Origin: Rhizobacter sp. AJA081-3
Lineage (GTDB): Bacteria > Pseudomonadota > Gammaproteobacteria > Burkholderiales > Burkholderiaceae_C
Length of the DNA: 64,000 nucleotides
Reading direction: 5' to 3'
Assembly: GCF_017795745.1 (NCBI RefSeq)
Contig: NZ_CP059067.1
Coordinates: forward strand, 4,588,001 to 4,652,000
Both the position numbers and the translations under genes were made by a program. Of the stretch, positions 27,989 through 37,163 are shown one piece after another. The notes beneath the pieces were generated by a model that was given only the letters and a program-made list of their open reading frames with translations, was not told the origin of the DNA and ran no database searches. Every line of letters begins with the position of its first letter. Position 1 is the stretch's first letter.

Positions 27989-29135
27989 GTGTTGCCAGTA
28001 TAGCGGTGCCATCGGACTGCAGTTCGACCGGCGCGCTGAAGTGGCGGCGCAGCTTCGCGGCCACTTCGGGGCAGGCCGCGAGCAGCCGCTGCGCACCGTG
28101 CAGCGCCACCTGCTCGGCCGCGGCACGCGGCGCAATCGGCTCGCCGCGGCGGCGCTGCAGAGCCAGCGGCAGCCGCGTCACCACGACCGTGATGCGCCGC
28201 CCGCCGAGCGCGCCGCAACGCTGCAGCGCGGCCAGGCGATCGATGGGCACGACCAGGGCATCGACCTGCGGGCCAAGGGTCGCTGCCCACTTCCGGGCGC
28301 GGGCATCGGCATCGCCGCGCTCGCCGATCCAGCGTGCCAGGCCGGACGGAGCATGCGCCGCCAGCGTGGCCGTGCGTCCCCCGCCCGCCACCGGCTCGAT
28401 GCGCTCGACGCAGCGGCGCTGCACGCAGGCCAGGCAGTCGTGCGGCTCCCCGTGGCAGGGCCCGCCGCGCAGCGGCAGCAAGGGCAGCATCGCGCGGCTG
28501 CGGTGCAGGGGCGACAGGCCGCGCAGCCGCACCACCAGGCGCTGTGCGTCGAGCCGCGACTCGATCTCGAAGGGCACCGGCAGGCGAAAGCGCAAGTCGA
28601 GGTAGTTCCAGAACACCGTGGCGTCGCGGCCCTGCTCGGCCGCCGAGCCGGGCACGACCTGCGAATGCCCATGGCGCTCGACGATGCCCGCGCCCGCATC
28701 GAGCGCTGCCGCATACAGCGCGTTGGAGAGCTGGCACAGACCACCGCCGGTGCGCGCCACGATGCAGCCCTCGCGCAGTTCGCGCCCGGCGACGAAGCCG
28801 CGCCGGCGCGTCGCGCGGCCCACCGCGTGCCAGAAGCTGAAGACCTGGCCAGCGCGCACCACGAGGCCATCCAGCCGCGCGGCGGCCAGTCGCAGGTTGT
28901 GCACCTTGCCGGCGGTCAGCGGCCATTCGTCGGCACTGCGCTGCGTCCACAGCGGCGTCTCGTTCTCGGCGAGCACGAAGGCGAAACGATACTGCGGCGC
29001 ATCGACCGGCTGGATATCCGGCAGACGCGGCGGCGAATCTTCGCGGCGCTCCGCCAGCCAGTCGGCCGCAGCGCGGCGCAGGCGCAGCACGTTGGCGCGC
29101 AGTTCGAAGGAGAGGCGATCGATGTGCGTGGGCAT
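27981..29135 (-). CDS. VanW-family protein
   Basis: The 384-residue protein contains the VanW domain core: AGQVFSFWHAVGRATRRRGFVAGREL (about 93-118) and the glycine-rich GGGLCQLSNALYAAAL (about 126-141), then VFWNYLDLRFRLP. VanW occurs in some vancomycin-resistance clusters, but its function is unsettled and nothing here suggests resistance genes. A cluster C-x6-C-x2-C-x4-C lies between the VanW core and the C-terminal part, suggesting a bound metal or Fe-S centre. No signal peptide or membrane helix is seen. Its stop codon lies within the SAM-II aptamer of metX. Confidence 0.8.
   Translation of the reverse strand: MPTHIDRLSFELRANVLRLRRAAADWLAERREDSPPRLPDIQPVDAPQYRFAFVLAENETPLWTQRSADEWPLTAGKVHNLRLAAARLDGLVVRAGQVFSFWHAVGRATRRRGFVAGRELREGCIVARTGGGLCQLSNALYAAALDAGAGIVERHGHSQVVPGSAAEQGRDATVFWNYLDLRFRLPVPFEIESRLDAQRLVVRLRGLSPLHRSRAMLPLLPLRGGPCHGEPHDCLACVQRRCVERIEPVAGGGRTATLAAHAPSGLARWIGERGDADARARKWAATLGPQVDALVVPIDRLAALQRCGALGGRRITVVVTRLPLALQRRRGEPIAPRAAAEQVALHGAQRLLAACPEVAAKLRRHFSAPVELQSDGTAILATQR
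27997..28002 (-). promoter_or_regulatory. -10 element of the metX leader, inside the VanW-type gene
   Basis: TATACT on the minus strand ends seven to eight bases before the first base of the SAM-II aptamer, which is where a transcript carrying the complete aptamer should start. The -35 (GAACTG at 17 bp) is poor. It lies within the last codons of the VanW-type gene. Confidence 0.5.
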
Positions 29136-29214
29136 GCCCCGCACTGTGGCCAGTCCACGCGATGGCGCGACGAAGCCGCCGTGAAGTCCGCGTGAACTCG
29201 GAATCAGCGGCCGC

Positions 29215-31731
29215 CTACAGCGGCACCGGCGCCGTCTCGGCACTCGCGCGCGCGGGCACGTGAATGTGGAAGGCCGCACCACCGCCGGCCAGGTTCTCGG
29301 CATGGATGCGGCCGCCGTGCGCTTCGAGGATCTTGCGGCAGATCGCCAGGCCCAGGCCGGTGCCGCCCGAGCCGTCCTTGGTCTGGCTGGACTGCACGAA
29401 GGCCTCGAACACGCGCTCGATCTCTTCGGGCGGGATGCCCGGGCCCTGGTCGCGAACCGCGAGGTGGATCTCGCCGGCGGCCGTGGTCTCGCCGCTCACG
29501 TCGATGCGCCCGTGGAAGGGCGAGAACTTGATCGCGTTGGCGATCACGTTGCGCAGCACCTGCTGGAAGCGCATCGGGTCGACCTTGGCCACCAGCGGCA
29601 GCTCCGACAGCGCCAGCGCCAGCGTGAGCTGGCGGCCGGCCAGCAGCGGGTCGATCTCGCGCGCCACTTCGCGCACCAGCGTGCGCAGGTCGGTGCGCTC
29701 GAGGTGGAAGGTGCCCACGGTGCTCTCGATCTTCGACACGTCGAGCAGGTCGTTGACCAGCGCCAGCATGCGTTGGCCGGAGCTGTGGATGTCGGTGAAC
29801 ATCGAGGCCAGCTTCTCGTGCTGGCGCCCGCGCACCATGCCCAGCTCCGAGAAGCCGAGGATGGACTGCAGCGGCGTGCGCAGTTCGTGGCTGATGTTGG
29901 CGATGAACTCGGTCTTGGCGCGCGAGGCCTCCTCGGCCACGTCGCGCGCGTCGCGGGTGGCGCGCTCGGCGGCGCGGAACTCGCTCACGTCCATCAGCAC
30001 GGTCAGGATGCCGGACGGGCCGCCGTCGTCGCCGGGCACAGCGACCTTGATCAGCATGACGTCGCGGCGCGAGCCGTCGCGATGCATCACGCTGGCCTCG
30101 TAGCTGATGCGCCCGCCGCTGGCCAGCAGCTCGCGGTCGCGTGCGGCATGCATCTCCGCCTCCTCGGGCGGCAGATAGCTCGCCGCAGCCTGGCCGATGA
30201 CGTCTTCGCGGCGCCGGCCGGTGAAGTCTTCCCAGGCCTGGTTGACGCTCAGGTAGCGGCCCAGCGTGTCGAGCATCGACAAGGGCAGCGGGCTGATCTC
30301 CAGCATCAGCGCCGAGATGGTGAGTTGCGTCTGCAGCTTCTGCTGCGCGACGACGCGGCCGGTGACGTCGGCCGCGCTGCCGGCGAAGCCGACGATGCGA
30401 TCCTTGCGCATCAGCGGCACCACGGCCACGTCGAAGTGCCGCGTGCGGAGGGCACCCTCGCCCGGCACGGTGGCCTGCGCATGGCGCACCGCCAGCCGCG
30501 TGTCGGCGGAAAACAGCGCGCGCACCGCGTCGCGCTGTTCCGGAAGCACCAGCTCGTGCAACTGGCGGCCGAGGGCGGATTGCGCGGTGTCGCCGCCGAT
30601 GGCCATCCAGCGCTCGTTGACGAAGGTGATGGCGCCGCGCTCATCGGTGCGGAAGATCAGGTCCTGCACGCTCTTGATCGTCACGCTCAGCTCGCGTTCG
30701 CGCAGGGCCACCTCGGCCTGCGCCAGGTCGAGCAGTTGCCGGGTTGCCTCGCGCGCGCGCAGGCTGCGCCATGCGGTGAGCGTCATCCCGGCCACGAAGA
30801 CGAGCAGCACGGCCGCCAGCGCCACGAAGCTGCGCATGCTGGCCCACCAGGCGGCGTGCACGTCCGCCATCGGGTGCTCGACCAGCACCACCAGCGGGCG
30901 CGATCTCGACACGCGGAAGGCAACGAGCTGCGGTTCGTCACGCGCGCCGCGGCCGACGTAGCTGCCGTGCTCGTGCGCGGGCAGGTAGTCGCGGAACACC
31001 GGGTGGTCTCTCAGGCGCGAGCCCGGCGCCAGGCGCACCGACGGGGTGGTCGACAGCACCGTGCCGTCGAAGCTGGTGAGCAATGCGCCGCTGAGTTCGT
31101 CGTCCAGCGTCAGCTGCTGCTGGTTGGAGAAGGCATCGGGGTTGATCAGCGCCACCAGCGACACGACCGCGCCGTCGCGCAGCTGGATGCCGCGCAGCAG
31201 TGGGATGAAGCCCACGCCGTCGGGCGCGGCCGAGCTGCCGGAAGCCAGGTCGGCCAGGCTGCGCCCGGCGACGAAGCCGCCGAGCCGTTCGCGATCGGCC
31301 GTCGGCCACGGGCCGAGCACCCGCACGTCGACGACACGGCCGAAATCGCGCGCCGCCGTGGTGGTGAGCACCTGCCCCTGCGCGTCGACGACCGCCAGGC
31401 TGCGCAGGAAGGGCAGGCCGACCAGTGCCTGGCCGAGCAACGGGCCCACCTCGCCGACGGCACCGGCAGACTGCGTGGCCAGCAGCTCCGACAGCGAGCC
31501 CAGCGCGATCGCAGTGGTCTCGACCGTGCGGGTGGCATGGTCCTCCAGCACACGCGCCAGCAGCTCGACGCGCGAGCGCCGGGTCTCGACCTTCTCGTGG
31601 TGCTCGGCCCAGCCGAGCCAGGCGGTCGCGCCGACGACCAGCAGCGCCAGCAGCACGCCCACCCACGGCACGGCGCGGCTGGGCTGCCAGAAGGCGGCGG
31701 GCGGGCGGACGCCGCTGGCGCGTGGGTTCAC
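29215..31731 (-). CDS. Membrane PAS sensor histidine kinase
   Basis: The 838-residue kinase has a first membrane helix (about 21-41), a periplasmic sensor of the double-Cache type (about 45-298) and a second helix (about 302-320). Two PAS domains follow (about 345-460 and 470-590), then HisKA with H615 in ISHELRTPLQSILGF and a HATPase domain ending near 830 (DQGPGI, GTGLGLAI). It has no receiver or Hpt domain of its own. The start is GTG 31731, directly after the stop of the solute-binding protein gene (13 bases). It is the last gene of a receiver, HD-GYP, binding protein, kinase operon. Confidence 0.85.
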   Translation of the reverse strand: MNPRASGVRPPAAFWQPSRAVPWVGVLLALLVVGATAWLGWAEHHEKVETRRSRVELLARVLEDHATRTVETTAIALGSLSELLATQSAGAVGEVGPLLGQALVGLPFLRSLAVVDAQGQVLTTTAARDFGRVVDVRVLGPWPTADRERLGGFVAGRSLADLASGSSAAPDGVGFIPLLRGIQLRDGAVVSLVALINPDAFSNQQQLTLDDELSGALLTSFDGTVLSTTPSVRLAPGSRLRDHPVFRDYLPAHEHGSYVGRGARDEPQLVAFRVSRSRPLVVLVEHPMADVHAAWWASMRSFVALAAVLLVFVAGMTLTAWRSLRAREATRQLLDLAQAEVALRERELSVTIKSVQDLIFRTDERGAITFVNERWMAIGGDTAQSALGRQLHELVLPEQRDAVRALFSADTRLAVRHAQATVPGEGALRTRHFDVAVVPLMRKDRIVGFAGSAADVTGRVVAQQKLQTQLTISALMLEISPLPLSMLDTLGRYLSVNQAWEDFTGRRREDVIGQAAASYLPPEEAEMHAARDRELLASGGRISYEASVMHRDGSRRDVMLIKVAVPGDDGGPSGILTVLMDVSEFRAAERATRDARDVAEEASRAKTEFIANISHELRTPLQSILGFSELGMVRGRQHEKLASMFTDIHSSGQRMLALVNDLLDVSKIESTVGTFHLERTDLRTLVREVAREIDPLLAGRQLTLALALSELPLVAKVDPMRFQQVLRNVIANAIKFSPFHGRIDVSGETTAAGEIHLAVRDQGPGIPPEEIERVFEAFVQSSQTKDGSGGTGLGLAICRKILEAHGGRIHAENLAGGGAAFHIHVPARASAETAPVPL

Positions 31732-31744
31732 GGCACGCGCTTGT

Positions 31745-32548
31745 TCAGGGCTGCAGCACGGCGATCGGCGCCAGGCCGTGCCGCTTCGCGGCGGCCTCCA
31801 GGCGCCCATCGCGCTTGATGCGCGCGACGAACTCGTCGACCTGCGCCAGCCAGGCATCGTCGCCCTGCTTCACGGCGTAGGCGTAGGGCAGCACGTGGAA
31901 GGGCCTGGGCGGCGACACCAGCGTCGCCCAGTCGGCGTTGTCGAGCAGGCGCCGGCTGTAGGGGAAGTCGGTCATGAACACGTCGACGCGACCGGATTCG
32001 AGCTCGCGCTCGCGCGTGGCCGGCGGCTTGACCACCACCATCGTGGCCTGCTTGAGCGCGGCGGCCATCACCGGCTCCATGAAGGTGCCGGCCTGCACGG
32101 CCACCTGCACGCCGGGCTTGTCGATGTCGGCCCATTCGCGGACCACGCGGTTGCTCTTCGTCGTGATGCCGTAGATGTCGCTTTGCAGGTAGGGCTTGCT
32201 GAACGCCAGCTGCGCGGCACGCGCGGGCAGCACGGCGACGGCGAACATGGCGATGTCGCAGCGGTCAGCCTTCAGGTCGTCGACCAGCTTGGGGAAGGAG
32301 GTCTCGACGTACTCGATCTTCGCCTTCAGGTCGCGCCCGAACTCGGCCGAGAGATCGACGTCGATGCCACCCAGCTGCTGGGTGCGCGGGTTGCGGAAGG
32401 TCACGCCGTAGTAGTCGGGCCAGATGCAGACGCGCACCGACTGCGCCGCCTTGACGCGATCGAGCACGGGGCCGGCATGGGCTGCGGCGGCGCCCAGCGC
32501 CAGGCCGATCGACGCCAGGGAGGTTCTGATCAGGGGGAGGGTGTTCAT
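31745..32548 (-). CDS. Periplasmic solute-binding protein, family 3 type
   Basis: The 267-residue protein has a signal peptide (about 1-25, ending AAAAHAG) and the SBP_bac_3 fold with VRVCIWPDYYGVTFRNPRTQ, GGIDVDLSAEFGRDL and AGTFMEPVM. Such proteins normally bind polar amino acids for ABC transporters, but no permease or ATPase is encoded near. It is placed between a c-di-GMP phosphodiesterase gene and a membrane sensor kinase gene, so a role as ligand sensor for that kinase is more likely than transport. Confidence 0.8.
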   Translation of the reverse strand: MNTLPLIRTSLASIGLALGAAAAHAGPVLDRVKAAQSVRVCIWPDYYGVTFRNPRTQQLGGIDVDLSAEFGRDLKAKIEYVETSFPKLVDDLKADRCDIAMFAVAVLPARAAQLAFSKPYLQSDIYGITTKSNRVVREWADIDKPGVQVAVQAGTFMEPVMAAALKQATMVVVKPPATRERELESGRVDVFMTDFPYSRRLLDNADWATLVSPPRPFHVLPYAYAVKQGDDAWLAQVDEFVARIKRDGRLEAAAKRHGLAPIAVLQP

Positions 32549-32559
32549 GTCGTGTCTTC

Positions 32560-33369
32560 TCAGTGTGCGTCACGCGGCACGATGCGCAGCGGCACATCCT
32601 GCGTGAGGTCCTCGAAATCGAGGCGGTTGCGGGTCACGCTGTCGCGCAGCTCGATCATGTCGCCGATGTGCTCCAGGAAGCAGTCGACCACGCGCGGGTC
32701 GAATGCCCGGCCGCGTTCCGCACGGAGCATCTCGGTGGCCTTGGCATCGCTGAAGGCCGGGCGGTAGCAGCGGTCCATGGTCAGCGCGTCGAAGAAGTCG
32801 ACCACCGCGACGATGCGGCCCGACAGCGGAATCGCCTCGCCGGCCAGACGGCTCGGATAGCCGTTGCCGTCCCAGCGCTCGTGGTGCGACAGCGCCACCT
32901 CGGCGGCGAGCTGGAACAAGGGGATGCGCGAGCGGCCGAGGATCTCTGCGCCGATCGCCGGATGCTGGTTCATCACCGCCCGCTCCTCGGGCGTGAAGCC
33001 GCCGGGCTTCTTCAGCACGCCGTCGGGCATGCCGATCTTGCCGATGTCGTGCATCGGCGCGGCCTTGCGAAGCAGTGCGGCGAAGGTGCTGCGCTGGCCC
33101 AGGCGCAGGGCCAGGGCCCAGGCGAGGTAGCCGATGCGCACGATGTGCACGCCGGTGTCGTCGTCGCGGTACTCGGCGGCGCGCGACAGGCGCAGCAGCG
33201 CGTCGTGGTGGGCGCGTGCCACCTCCTGCAGCGCCTCGTTGCGCTCCTGGTACATGCGGCCGAAGTCGAGCACCATGCGCTCCATCTGCGCCGCGGCGGC
33301 GTCGCCGAAGCAGTTCGCCTCGGGCACCGGGCCCGTGTCGAACAAGGCAGGGAGCGTGTCGCGGTTCAT
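32560..33369 (-). CDS. HD-GYP domain c-di-GMP phosphodiesterase
   Basis: The 269-residue protein has a short N-terminal region, a coiled linker (about 30-60) and a complete HD-GYP domain (about 65-250). The metal and catalytic motifs MHDIGKIG (about 107-114) and HHERWDGNGYP (about 161-171) are intact, so it should cleave cyclic di-GMP. It lacks its own receiver, but its start overlaps the stop of a stand-alone receiver gene by ATGA (33369-33366), an arrangement that looks like a split version of the common receiver-HD-GYP protein. Confidence 0.9.
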   Translation of the reverse strand: MNRDTLPALFDTGPVPEANCFGDAAAAQMERMVLDFGRMYQERNEALQEVARAHHDALLRLSRAAEYRDDDTGVHIVRIGYLAWALALRLGQRSTFAALLRKAAPMHDIGKIGMPDGVLKKPGGFTPEERAVMNQHPAIGAEILGRSRIPLFQLAAEVALSHHERWDGNGYPSRLAGEAIPLSGRIVAVVDFFDALTMDRCYRPAFSDAKATEMLRAERGRAFDPRVVDCFLEHIGDMIELRDSVTRNRLDFEDLTQDVPLRIVPRDAH

Positions 33370-33737
33370 GCCGCCACCGCTTCTTCGTCGACCAGCGCGA
33401 GCAGCTGCATCGGGCTGAAGGGCTTGACCAGGTAGGCGTCGGCACCTGCGCGCATGCCGGCCTCGCGGTCGGCATGGGTGCCGCGCGCGGACAGCATGAT
33501 CACCCGCGTGGCGGTCAGCATCGGCTCGAGCTTCAGCGCCAGGCACAGGTCCAGGCCGTGGGTCTCGCCGGGCATCATCACGTCCAGCAGCACCAGGTCG
33601 GGCTTGAACTGCAACGCCACCTGCCAGCCGGCAACCGCATCGGCGGCCTCGCGGATCTCGCAGTCCTCGAACTCCAGCGTCATGCGGATGAGGCGGCGGA
33701 TGTCCGCGTGGTCGTCGACGATCAGGATCTTCTTCAT
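33366..33737 (-). CDS. Stand-alone response regulator receiver
   Basis: The 123-residue protein is a receiver domain with D8-D9, phospho-acceptor near D52 in LVLLDVMMPGE, the switch serine in MLSARG and the conserved lysine in LVKPF. It has no output domain. It is the first gene of a four-gene minus-strand operon that continues with HD-GYP, binding protein and kinase. The promoter must lie in the AT-rich divergent gap 33738-33844. Confidence 0.9.
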   Translation of the reverse strand: MKKILIVDDHADIRRLIRMTLEFEDCEIREAADAVAGWQVALQFKPDLVLLDVMMPGETHGLDLCLALKLEPMLTATRVIMLSARGTHADREAGMRAGADAYLVKPFSPMQLLALVDEEAVAA

Positions 33738-33844
33738 GGTGAGGCCGGCTCGTTCAGGTGTCGTTGCTCGGAATTATCATCGAAACCATATTTAGCATTT
33801 ACCTCTGATTCGCTTCGGGGCGCGAAATCCGGCAAAATTACACA
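33738..33844. promoter_or_regulatory. Divergent regulatory gap between two signalling operons
   Basis: The gap is clearly richer in A and T than its surroundings (AATTATCATCGAAACCATAT near 33771-33790, and ATTTAGCATTTACC just after). It separates two head-to-head transcription units, so both promoters should be here. No clear -35/-10 pair or palindrome stands out. Confidence 0.5.
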
Positions 33845-34492
33845 ATGACCACCGCTGATTCGACCGGTAGCACCGATCCGTACACGACCATCGAGGTGGC
33901 CGGCCTGCTCGGCATGGCCGTTCGCTCGGTGCAGTTGATGGTCGATCGCGGCGAGCTCGAGGCCTGGAAGACCCCCGGCGGGCACCGGCGCATCTCGCGG
34001 GCTTCGGTCGAGCGTTGGCTGGCCTCGCGCCAATCCGGCATCCGGCCGGGCGCTGCGATCGGCGCGACGGCGCAGCGCGGCTCGTCGCGCCGCGCGCCCC
34101 GCGTGCTGCTGATCGAGGACTCGGTGCACTACCAGAACCTCGTTCGCCTGCTGCTCGGGCAGAAGTTTCCGCAGGTCGAGCTGCACATCGCCGATGAAGG
34201 CTTCGCCGGGCTGGCCATGGCCGGTGCACTGCAGCCCGACGTGCTGCTGGTCGACATCCTGCTGCCCGGCATCGATGGCGCCACGCTGATCACCAGCCTG
34301 CGCTCACATGCGCAGTTCAAGCAGAGCCGGCTGATCGTCATCACTTCGCTGGACGAGAGCCAGCGCGAGCCCTACAGCTTTGCGCTGGCCGGCGTGCCGG
34401 TGGTGCACAAGCCACAGCTGGTGGCCGAACTGCCGGACCTGCTGGCCCACGCGCTGGGCCCCCAGGCCGGCGCGGTGCCGCCCGCACCATGA
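33845..34492 (+). CDS. Response regulator with N-terminal excisionase-type HTH
   Basis: The 215-residue protein begins with a MerR/excisionase-like helix-turn-helix (about 13-60: YTTIEVAGLLGMAVRSVQLMVD, then GHRRISRASVERWL). A linker and a receiver domain (about 85-200) with phospho-acceptor D137 in VLLVDILLPGIDG follow. Most response regulators have the opposite order, so DNA binding here precedes the receiver. It overlaps the next gene by ATGA-type coupling (34489-34492). Target genes may include the divergent HD-GYP operon. Confidence 0.85.
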   Translation: MTTADSTGSTDPYTTIEVAGLLGMAVRSVQLMVDRGELEAWKTPGGHRRISRASVERWLASRQSGIRPGAAIGATAQRGSSRRAPRVLLIEDSVHYQNLVRLLLGQKFPQVELHIADEGFAGLAMAGALQPDVLLVDILLPGIDGATLITSLRSHAQFKQSRLIVITSLDESQREPYSFALAGVPVVHKPQLVAELPDLLAHALGPQAGAVPPAP

Positions 34493-35226
34493 CCCGGCCG
34501 CGGGTGCTGCTGGTCGACGACGACACGTCGATCCGCCGCTTCGTTGCGCTGGCCCTGGAAGAACTGGATGTCGAGTTGGTCGAGGTGCCCGGCGTGGCGG
34601 CCGCCCGCGAGGCCCTGCGCCGGGGCCCGTTCGCGCTGATCATCACCGACCTGATGATGCCCGGCGAAACCGGGCTCGACCTGTTGCAGCACCTGGCCGA
34701 TCACCCGGCGCAGCGCGGCGCGGCGCGCATTGCGGTGTTCAGCGCCGGGCTCACTGCTGCCATGCAGCAGCGGCTGAACACGTTCGACGTGTGGCGGCAG
34801 CTGTCCAAGCCGATCTCGCTGACCGCGCTGGAGGACTGCGTGCGCGATGCCGTGGGTGCGGCCTCGCCCGCCGCTGCGACATCGGCCGCGCGCGCGGTGG
34901 CCGGCGACGACAGCCTGAGCGCCGACGAGCAGGAGGCCATCGGACGCCACTTCGGCGGGGAACAGGCCCTCTTCATCGCCTTTCGCGCCAGCTGCCGGGC
35001 GCAGTTCGCCGCCGACCTGCGCGCCGGCGACGCCGCCTTGGAGGGCAGCGACGCGCCCGCATTGCGCCGCCTGGCGCACAGCCTGAAGAGCGTGCTCTCC
35101 ACACTCGGCCACGCCGAGCCAAGCGCCGCGGCGCGCGCACTCGAAGACGCTGCCGCCGAAGCCGACTGGTCTGCGGCAAAGCCGCTTTGGCAGCAACTGC
35201 GCGCCCATCTCGCGCTCGAGCGCTGA
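34489..35226 (+). CDS. Receiver-Hpt phosphotransfer protein
   Basis: The 245-residue protein has an N-terminal receiver (about 1-120; DDD at 10-12, D55 in LIITDLMMPGE, lysine in QLSKPISL). A C-terminal Hpt domain (about 145-240) carries the phosphorylatable histidine in RRLAHSLKSVLSTLG. It can therefore pass phosphate between receivers. The kinase across the divergent gap lacks receiver and Hpt, so this protein and the preceding HTH-receiver could complete a phosphorelay with it. That wiring is inferred from position. Confidence 0.85.
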   Translation: MTRPRVLLVDDDTSIRRFVALALEELDVELVEVPGVAAAREALRRGPFALIITDLMMPGETGLDLLQHLADHPAQRGAARIAVFSAGLTAAMQQRLNTFDVWRQLSKPISLTALEDCVRDAVGAASPAAATSAARAVAGDDSLSADEQEAIGRHFGGEQALFIAFRASCRAQFAADLRAGDAALEGSDAPALRRLAHSLKSVLSTLGHAEPSAAARALEDAAAEADWSAAKPLWQQLRAHLALER

Positions 35227-35275
35227 ATCGGCACGGGAAGCGGCGGAGAAGTGACAAAACACACGCGAGATGCGC

Positions 35276-35310
35276 TTACAATATGATACTTATATCATTT
35301 TAAGAGTTAT
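35276..35310 (+). promoter_or_regulatory. AT-rich promoter region of the chemoreceptor gene
   Basis: A -10-like TACAAT lies at 35277-35282 and a small palindrome TGATA-CTTA-TATCA at 35284-35297, in a strikingly AT-rich stretch. A -35-like TGACAA at 35252-35257 is 19 bp away, longer than usual. No FliA-type (sigma28) promoter was found. Confidence 0.4.
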
Positions 35311-35362
35311 CATTTCTCCATCGATTCGGCGACCCGCCTGAGTTGCCCCTCTTGGAGAGACC

Positions 35363-37135
35363 ATGAACCACCTGAAGATCTCGACCCGATTGGCCGTCCT
35401 CGCTGGGTTGCTGTGCACCTTGCTGGCCTCCATCGGCGCGCTCGGCCTGTGGGGCACCCAGCAATCGAACGATTCTTTGAAGTCGGTCTACGAGGACCGC
35501 ACCGTGCCACTCGCCCAGCTCGGCGACATCCAGCACCACCAGTTGCTCTCGCAGATCGCCATCGAGCTGGCCCTGATCGACCCGAGCCCGGCCCATCTGG
35601 CCCAGGTCGCCGGCGAGGTCGAGAGCAACAGCGCCAAGATCAGCAAGGAGTGGACCGCCTACACGGCGACCTTCCTGACGCCCGAAGAGAAGGAGCTCGC
35701 GCAGCGCTTCACCGAGGCCCGGGCCCGCTACGGGGATCAGGCTCTGCGCCCGACGCTGGCTGCGCTGCGCCAGGGTGATCTGGCCGAAGCCAAGCGCCTC
35801 GAAGCTGCCGCCATCCGCCCCCTGTATGCCGAGGTCGACAAGCACATCGAAGCGCTGATGACCCTGCAGGTGCAGGTGGCCAAGCAGGAATACGAGACCG
35901 CCGAGGCGCGCTTCGCGACGCTGCGCGCGATCAGCATCGCGGCCATCGCCGGCGGCCTGCTGTTCGGCATCACCTTCGCCTTCTTCATCGTGCGCGGCAT
36001 CAGCCGCCAGCTCGGCGCCGAGCCCGGCGAGGCGGCCGCCCTGGTGGACAGCGTGGCCCGCGGTGACCTGAGCGTGCACATCGCCCTGAAGCCGGGCGAC
36101 ACGAACAGCCTGATGGCCTCGCTGGCCGCCATGCGCGACAGCCTGCTGCAGGTGGTGTCCGACGTGCGCCAGAACGCCGACGGCGTGGCCAGCGCCTCGA
36201 CGCAGATCGCGCAGGGCAACCTCGACCTGAGCCAGCGCACCGAAGAACAGGCCAGCGCGCTGGAAGAAACCGCCGCGTCGATGGAGGAGCTCTCCTCGAC
36301 GGTGCGCCAGAACGCCGACAACGCCCGCCAGGCCAACGAGCTCTCGGCCACCGCGGCCGGCGTCGCCACCCGAGGCGGCGCCGTGGTCGGCCGCGTGGTC
36401 GACACGATGAAGGGCATCAACGACAGCTCGAAGAAGATCTCCGACATCATCTCGGTGATCGACGGCATCGCCTTCCAGACCAACATCCTGGCGCTGAACG
36501 CCGCGGTGGAAGCGGCCCGTGCCGGCGACCAGGGCCGAGGCTTCGCTGTCGTGGCCAGCGAGGTGCGCACGCTCGCCCAGCGCAGCGCCGAGGCGGCCAA
36601 GCAGATCAAGACGCTGATCCAGGACAGCGTGCAACGCGTCGAGCAGGGCACCCAGCTGGTCGACGAGGCCGGCTCGACGATGACCGAGATCGTGCAGGCG
36701 ATCCAGCGCGTCTCGGTGATCATGGGCGAGATCAGCAGCGCCAGCAGCGAGCAGAGCGCCGGCGTGGCGCAGATCGGCGAAGCCGTCGGCCAGCTCGACC
36801 AGACCACTCAGCAGAACGCTGCGCTCGTCGAGGAAAGCGCCGCCGCGGCCGAGAGCCTGCGGACCCAGGCCGACCGCCTGGTGCAGGCCGTCGCGGTATT
36901 CAGGCTAGCCGCCGGCGAGGCCTCCGCGCCCACGTCCGCGAGCCAGGCCGCCCCGGCGGCGGCAGCGATCTCGCCCGCGCCCGCACCGACCGCCTTCGTC
37001 GAGCGCCGCGGCCCGAACCGCGCCCGCAACGTCGTGCGCCCGGCCTTCGGCGCCAAGGCGCCGGCCGCGGCACCCGCTGCACCTGCCACGGCCGCCGCGC
37101 GCAACGGCACGACCGGCGACTGGGAAACCTTCTGA
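35363..37135 (+). CDS. Methyl-accepting chemotaxis protein, Tar type
   Basis: The 590-residue receptor has a first membrane helix (about 10-30), a four-helix-bundle ligand domain (about 31-188), a second helix (about 190-210), a HAMP domain and a long cytoplasmic signalling helix pair. The hairpin tip [20 protein letters not shown] (about 369-388) is canonical, and methylation-region glutamates and glutamines flank it. The tail is alanine/proline-rich. The next gene is a cheW, so this receptor may use its own adaptor. The ligand is unknown. Confidence 0.93.
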   Translation: MNHLKISTRLAVLAGLLCTLLASIGALGLWGTQQSNDSLKSVYEDRTVPLAQLGDIQHHQLLSQIAIELALIDPSPAHLAQVAGEVESNSAKISKEWTAYTATFLTPEEKELAQRFTEARARYGDQALRPTLAALRQGDLAEAKRLEAAAIRPLYAEVDKHIEALMTLQVQVAKQEYETAEARFATLRAISIAAIAGGLLFGITFAFFIVRGISRQLGAEPGEAAALVDSVARGDLSVHIALKPGDTNSLMASLAAMRDSLLQVVSDVRQNADGVASASTQIAQGNLDLSQRTEEQASALEETAASMEELSSTVRQNADNARQANELSATAAGVATRGGAVVGRVVDTMKGINDSSKKISDIISVIDGIAFQTNILALNAAVEAARAGDQGRGFAVVASEVRTLAQRSAEAAKQIKTLIQDSVQRVEQGTQLVDEAGSTMTEIVQAIQRVSVIMGEISSASSEQSAGVAQIGEAVGQLDQTTQQNAALVEESAAAAESLRTQADRLVQAVAVFRLAAGEASAPTSASQAAPAAAAISPAPAPTAFVERRGPNRARNVVRPAFGAKAPAAAPAAPATAAARNGTTGDWETF

Positions 37136-37163
37136 GCGGCCCGCAGCGCACGAAAGCACCATC

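Noticed and set aside
27981-29135. Glycopeptide-resistance cluster because of the VanW family
   Set aside because: No vanA, vanH, vanX, vanR or vanS homologue is nearby; VanW domains are common outside resistance clusters.
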